7,802 nucleotides of DNA, from positions 1 through 7,802 of the forward strand of contig JBIJBY010000057.1 of the NCBI GenBank assembly GCA_044344975.1, in the 5' to 3' direction. This document shows positions 6,468 through 7,802 of this stretch, piece after piece (positions within the stretch are counted from its first letter, which is position 1; the number at the start of each line of letters is the position of its first letter). The notes under the pieces are model-generated. The model saw only the letters and a program-made list of their open reading frames with translations, searched no databases and was not told the origin of the DNA. Both the position numbers and the translations under genes were made by a program. This DNA comes from IMCC26077 sp044344975. Its GTDB lineage: Bacteria; Actinomycetota; Actinomycetes; Nanopelagicales; Nanopelagicaceae.

Positions 6468-7094
6468 TTAGTACATTTTTATGCGATAAAAAGTTTTAAG
6501 CGCTTTGCATGGAGTTCCATATCGAATATCGATGTATTTCAATCCCCATAAAATTTGCGTGACGGGATTCTTTCGCCAATCACTACCGACTGATTCGTAT
6601 TTAGTCGCGGGGTGCGCTTGCGGAATTCCATGTGCTCCGGTTCGCTTGTTGTGAGAGGTGTAGGTCCATTGACTCTCTTTGATCCACAACTTGTCGAGAC
6701 ACTTCCATTGCGCGCCGCTCCAACCGTAATTCTCTTTAGCAAGCAACTCCCCGACATATCGTGCGCCATTTCGCGTCTTGGCTTTCTGCACTAAAAATGC
6801 TGTGCGGGCAACGGAAGAGAGATTGAGGGCGGTGAGTTTGCCCGACGTTAAAACCTCTGTTGCCACAACGAGGCGAGCCTCTTTGATTGGCTGAGCCGGT
6901 GTTGGCTCATTGGGAGTGACCACTGCCAAGGAACTCTCATTGGTCGGGGCCGGGACGGGGGTGTTGACCTCAGCGCCATTGGCGGAGATAGGCGTCAATG
7001 CGCAGAGCAAGGTAAAGGCCATAACGGCCCGAACCGATGGCTTCCCCCATCTCTGCATAATCGCACCGCCTCCCTTCGCTCTCGCTACTTGCAT
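6468..7094 (-). CDS. Secreted lysozyme-like / transglycosylase-type cell wall enzyme
   Basis: Up to 208 residues. A basic N-terminus and hydrophobic core (about 23-38, AVMAFTLLCALTPIS) form a signal peptide, probably cut around residues 40-41. A Pro/Thr-rich linker follows (about 43-70), then a C-terminal domain (about 113-208) matching actinobacterial transglycosylase/aggregation-promoting-factor-like proteins. Key features are WKCLDKLWIKESQW (130-143) with likely catalytic E140, GAHGIPQAHPATKY (153-166), DWRKNPVTQILWGLKYI (172-188) and RYGTPCKAL (191-199). C132 and C196 could form a disulfide. The protein probably cleaves peptidoglycan outside the membrane. Two in-frame ATGs, at 7094 and 7058, each have a GGGAGG site, at 6 and 10 bases; I report the longer form for its better spacing. 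The shorter has the more typical signal peptide. The C-terminus is complete. A structured leader lies upstream. Confidence 0.85.
   Translation of the reverse strand: MQVARAKGGGAIMQRWGKPSVRAVMAFTLLCALTPISANGAEVNTPVPAPTNESSLAVVTPNEPTPAQPIKEARLVVATEVLTSGKLTALNLSSVARTAFLVQKAKTRNGARYVGELLAKENYGWSGAQWKCLDKLWIKESQWTYTSHNKRTGAHGIPQAHPATKYESVGSDWRKNPVTQILWGLKYIDIRYGTPCKALKTFYRIKMY
7058..7074 (-). promoter_or_regulatory. Second ribosome-binding site and internal start of the cell wall enzyme
   Basis: On the minus strand GGGAGG (7074-7069) is followed by ten bases and ATG (7058-7056), in frame with the upstream ATG at 7094. It repeats the GGGAGG(A)CGGT pattern found before the first ATG. Initiation here would remove 12 residues from the front of the signal peptide. 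Either start is possible. Confidence 0.45.
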
Positions 7095-7100
7095 TACCGT

Positions 7101-7156
7101 CCTCCCACACGCCGGCTCACCCAGCCCGAAAAGGCTGGCCGAGGGGGTGGGGGAGG
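7101..7156 (-). promoter_or_regulatory. Hairpin that can sequester the Shine-Dalgarno of the cell wall gene
   Basis: In the transcript, CCTCCCCCAC (7156-7147) can pair with GTGTGGGAGG (7110-7101), nine of ten positions. The second arm contains the GGGAGG ribosome-binding site 6 bases before the ATG at 7094. Inside it, CCAGCC (7138-7133) and GGCTGG (7126-7121) pair perfectly around TTTTCG, flanked by a CTC/GAG helix (7143-7141 with 7118-7116). Folded, the structure would hide the first start site. No known riboswitch class was recognised; the conserved blocks of the ydaO (c-di-AMP) riboswitch, known upstream of some actinobacterial cell wall genes, are absent. Confidence 0.5.
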
Positions 7157-7174
7157 TTTCAAGGATGCCAAAGG

Positions 7175-7218
7175 AGTGGGGCTCTTGGCTAAACCAAATC
7201 CCACTTTCTCCCTGAGAA
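7175..7218 (-). promoter_or_regulatory. Two adjacent hairpins in the cell wall gene leader
   Basis: AGTGGG (7175-7180) and CCCACT (7200-7205) are perfect complements and enclose a second helix, TTGG (7185-7188) with CCAA (7194-7197). Directly beside it, TTCTC (7206-7210) and GAGAA (7214-7218) form a 5-bp stem with a 3-base loop. Both stems would form on the minus-strand transcript upstream of the cell wall enzyme. Confidence 0.4.
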
Positions 7219-7221
7219 TTT

Positions 7222-7250
7222 TGACCTGTGGATAACGTTTTCGCAGGTCA
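7222..7250. repeat. Inverted repeat TGACCTG-N15-CAGGTCA containing a DnaA-box match
   Basis: A perfect 7-base inverted repeat with a 15-base spacer, with the palindrome AACGTT (7234-7239) near its centre. A third half-site, AGGTCAA, lies at 7292-7298. The left arm overlaps TGTGGATAA (7227-7235), the exact complement of the E. coli DnaA box TTATCCACA. It could be a regulator operator, an RNA hairpin, or both; only one DnaA box is present, so this is not an origin. Confidence 0.4.
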
Positions 7251-7270
7251 GAGAGGTGAAAGAAATCTAT

Positions 7271-7284
7271 GTGGGATTGCCCAC
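7271..7284. repeat. Short inverted repeat GTGGG-ATTG-CCCAC
   Basis: A perfect 5-bp stem with a 4-base loop. The longer arm GTGGGATT (7271-7278) is also an exact complement of AATCCCAC at 7197-7204, giving an alternative long-range helix across the leader. Confidence 0.4.
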
Positions 7285-7343
7285 CCCGCTGAGGTCAATT
7301 TTGTGAGCTCTTAGCAATAAAAAAGATGGAGGGTAGTTCCAGA

Positions 7344-7802
7344 TTAACGTAGGACGACTCCATCGACCGATAGGTCCTCAGGTGGATTGAGTCTGCCTCG
7401 GTAGATCCAAGCGATGCTCGCCACACCCACCACAGTCACGCTCCCTGAAAATGCGATAGCTGCCCGAGCGCCGAAATGCTCGGTCAGCCAACCTAAGAGC
7501 GGCGCAGCGCCCGGTGCAAATCCCATCCACATTGCCAGGTAAATGCCAATCACGCGCCCCCGAATCTCAGGAGCTGTGTTGAGTTGGATCGTCATATTGG
7601 AAGCCACCGCCGTAGTGAGCATGCCAAACCCATAAATAGGCAGCGCCATTGCGTAAAGAAGATAGGTGGGCATGAACGCTGAAAGAATGATTGCGCAACC
7701 AGTGAAAATTGCAAACTTGATAACTCGAGAAAGTCCAGGAGCGTGTTCTTTTTTGGTCGCAATCAACGTTGCTGTAAGTGAACCAAGCGCAATGACACTT
7801 CC
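7344..7802 (-). CDS. MFS transporter, C-terminal part (runs off the window)
   Basis: The minus-strand frame is open from the window edge to a TAA at 7346-7344, giving the last 152 residues of a membrane transporter. Roughly five hydrophobic segments are visible. The loop segment MTIQLNTAPEIRGRVIGIYLAMWMG, here named by its ends (residues about 73-97 of the visible part), has the RGRV(I/M)G(I/L)Y pattern of drug-exporter-like major facilitator proteins of the MFS_3/EntS type. The following GFAPGAAPLLGWLTEHFGARAA region is also typical. It would export a small molecule, substrate unknown. The in-frame TTG at 7766 is not a start, because recognisable MFS sequence (GSVIALGSLTAT) continues upstream to the edge. 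The C-terminal tail after the last helix is short and acidic. Only a weak hairpin follows the stop, so some transcripts may read into the cell wall gene leader. Confidence 0.88.
   Translation of the reverse strand, partial: GSVIALGSLTATLIATKKEHAPGLSRVIKFAIFTGCAIILSAFMPTYLLYAMALPIYGFGMLTTAVASNMTIQLNTAPEIRGRVIGIYLAMWMGFAPGAAPLLGWLTEHFGARAAIAFSGSVTVVGVASIAWIYRGRLNPPEDLSVDGVVLR

Noticed and set aside
6446..6480. A/T-rich stretch between the convergent fumarase and cell wall genes as a bidirectional terminator
   Set aside because: There are A- and T-runs, but no stem longer than 3-4 bp could be drawn next to them.
6910..7215. A plus-strand open frame across the start of the cell wall gene and its leader
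   Set aside because: It is antisense to the signal peptide and linker, shows no family features, and has no ribosome-binding site.
7227..7235. Replication origin
   Set aside because: Only one DnaA box is seen, without a cluster, an AT-rich unwinding element, or dnaA/dnaN/rpmH neighbours.
7095..7300. ydaO-type c-di-AMP riboswitch upstream of the cell wall gene
   Set aside because: Expected conserved blocks such as the GGGGGAACC-like and GUCAGCUAACCUCG-like segments are not present.
7319..7341. Terminator after the MFS gene
   Set aside because: TGGA/TCCA forms only a 4-bp stem with a 7-base loop, two bases before a six-T run on the minus strand; too weak to call.

Overview
This window looks like a chromosomal core region from a small-genome, mid-GC actinobacterium. 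The gene order ychF / rmuC / DUF6542-like / ispH / xseA-xseB / fumarase resembles a block I know from Streptomyces and Mycobacterium. Intergenic gaps are very short (2 to 67 bp), two genes overlap at their 3' ends, and base composition is near balanced rather than GC-rich. These traits would suit a streamlined freshwater lineage such as the acI group (Nanopelagicales), but that assignment is inference; no rRNA or other marker is present.

Layout: (1) 1-655, minus strand, the N-terminal two-thirds of the ATPase YchF, cut by the window edge. (2) 707-2296, plus strand, rmuC followed after 3 bp by a small four-helix membrane protein resembling DUF6542. (3) 2262-3257, minus strand, ispH, overlapping the membrane protein tail to tail. 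(4) 3325-4745, plus strand, xseA and xseB, both subunits of exodeoxyribonuclease VII, closed by a small intrinsic terminator. (5) 4794-6449, plus strand, a class I [4Fe-4S] fumarase. (6) 6468-7094, minus strand, a secreted lysozyme-like/transglycosylase-type cell wall enzyme. (7) 7095-7343, a non-coding stretch rich in inverted repeats. (8) 7344-7802, minus strand, the C-terminal part of an MFS transporter.

Most of the window is housekeeping: ribosome-associated ATPase, DNA maintenance (RmuC, Exo VII), isoprenoid precursor synthesis (IspH) and the TCA cycle (fumarase). No CRISPR array, transposon, tRNA or rRNA is visible. I found no defence or mobile system.

Two layers of regulation stand out. 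First, ispH, xseA, fumarase and probably ychF lack a Shine-Dalgarno sequence and instead carry a TANNNT -10 box 6-9 bases before the start codon, the layout of leaderless transcription. Internal xseB and the cell wall enzyme have strong Shine-Dalgarno sites. Second, the leader of the cell wall enzyme can fold its Shine-Dalgarno site into a long hairpin, and upstream repeats could form mutually exclusive helices. That leader is the best candidate here for something undescribed.
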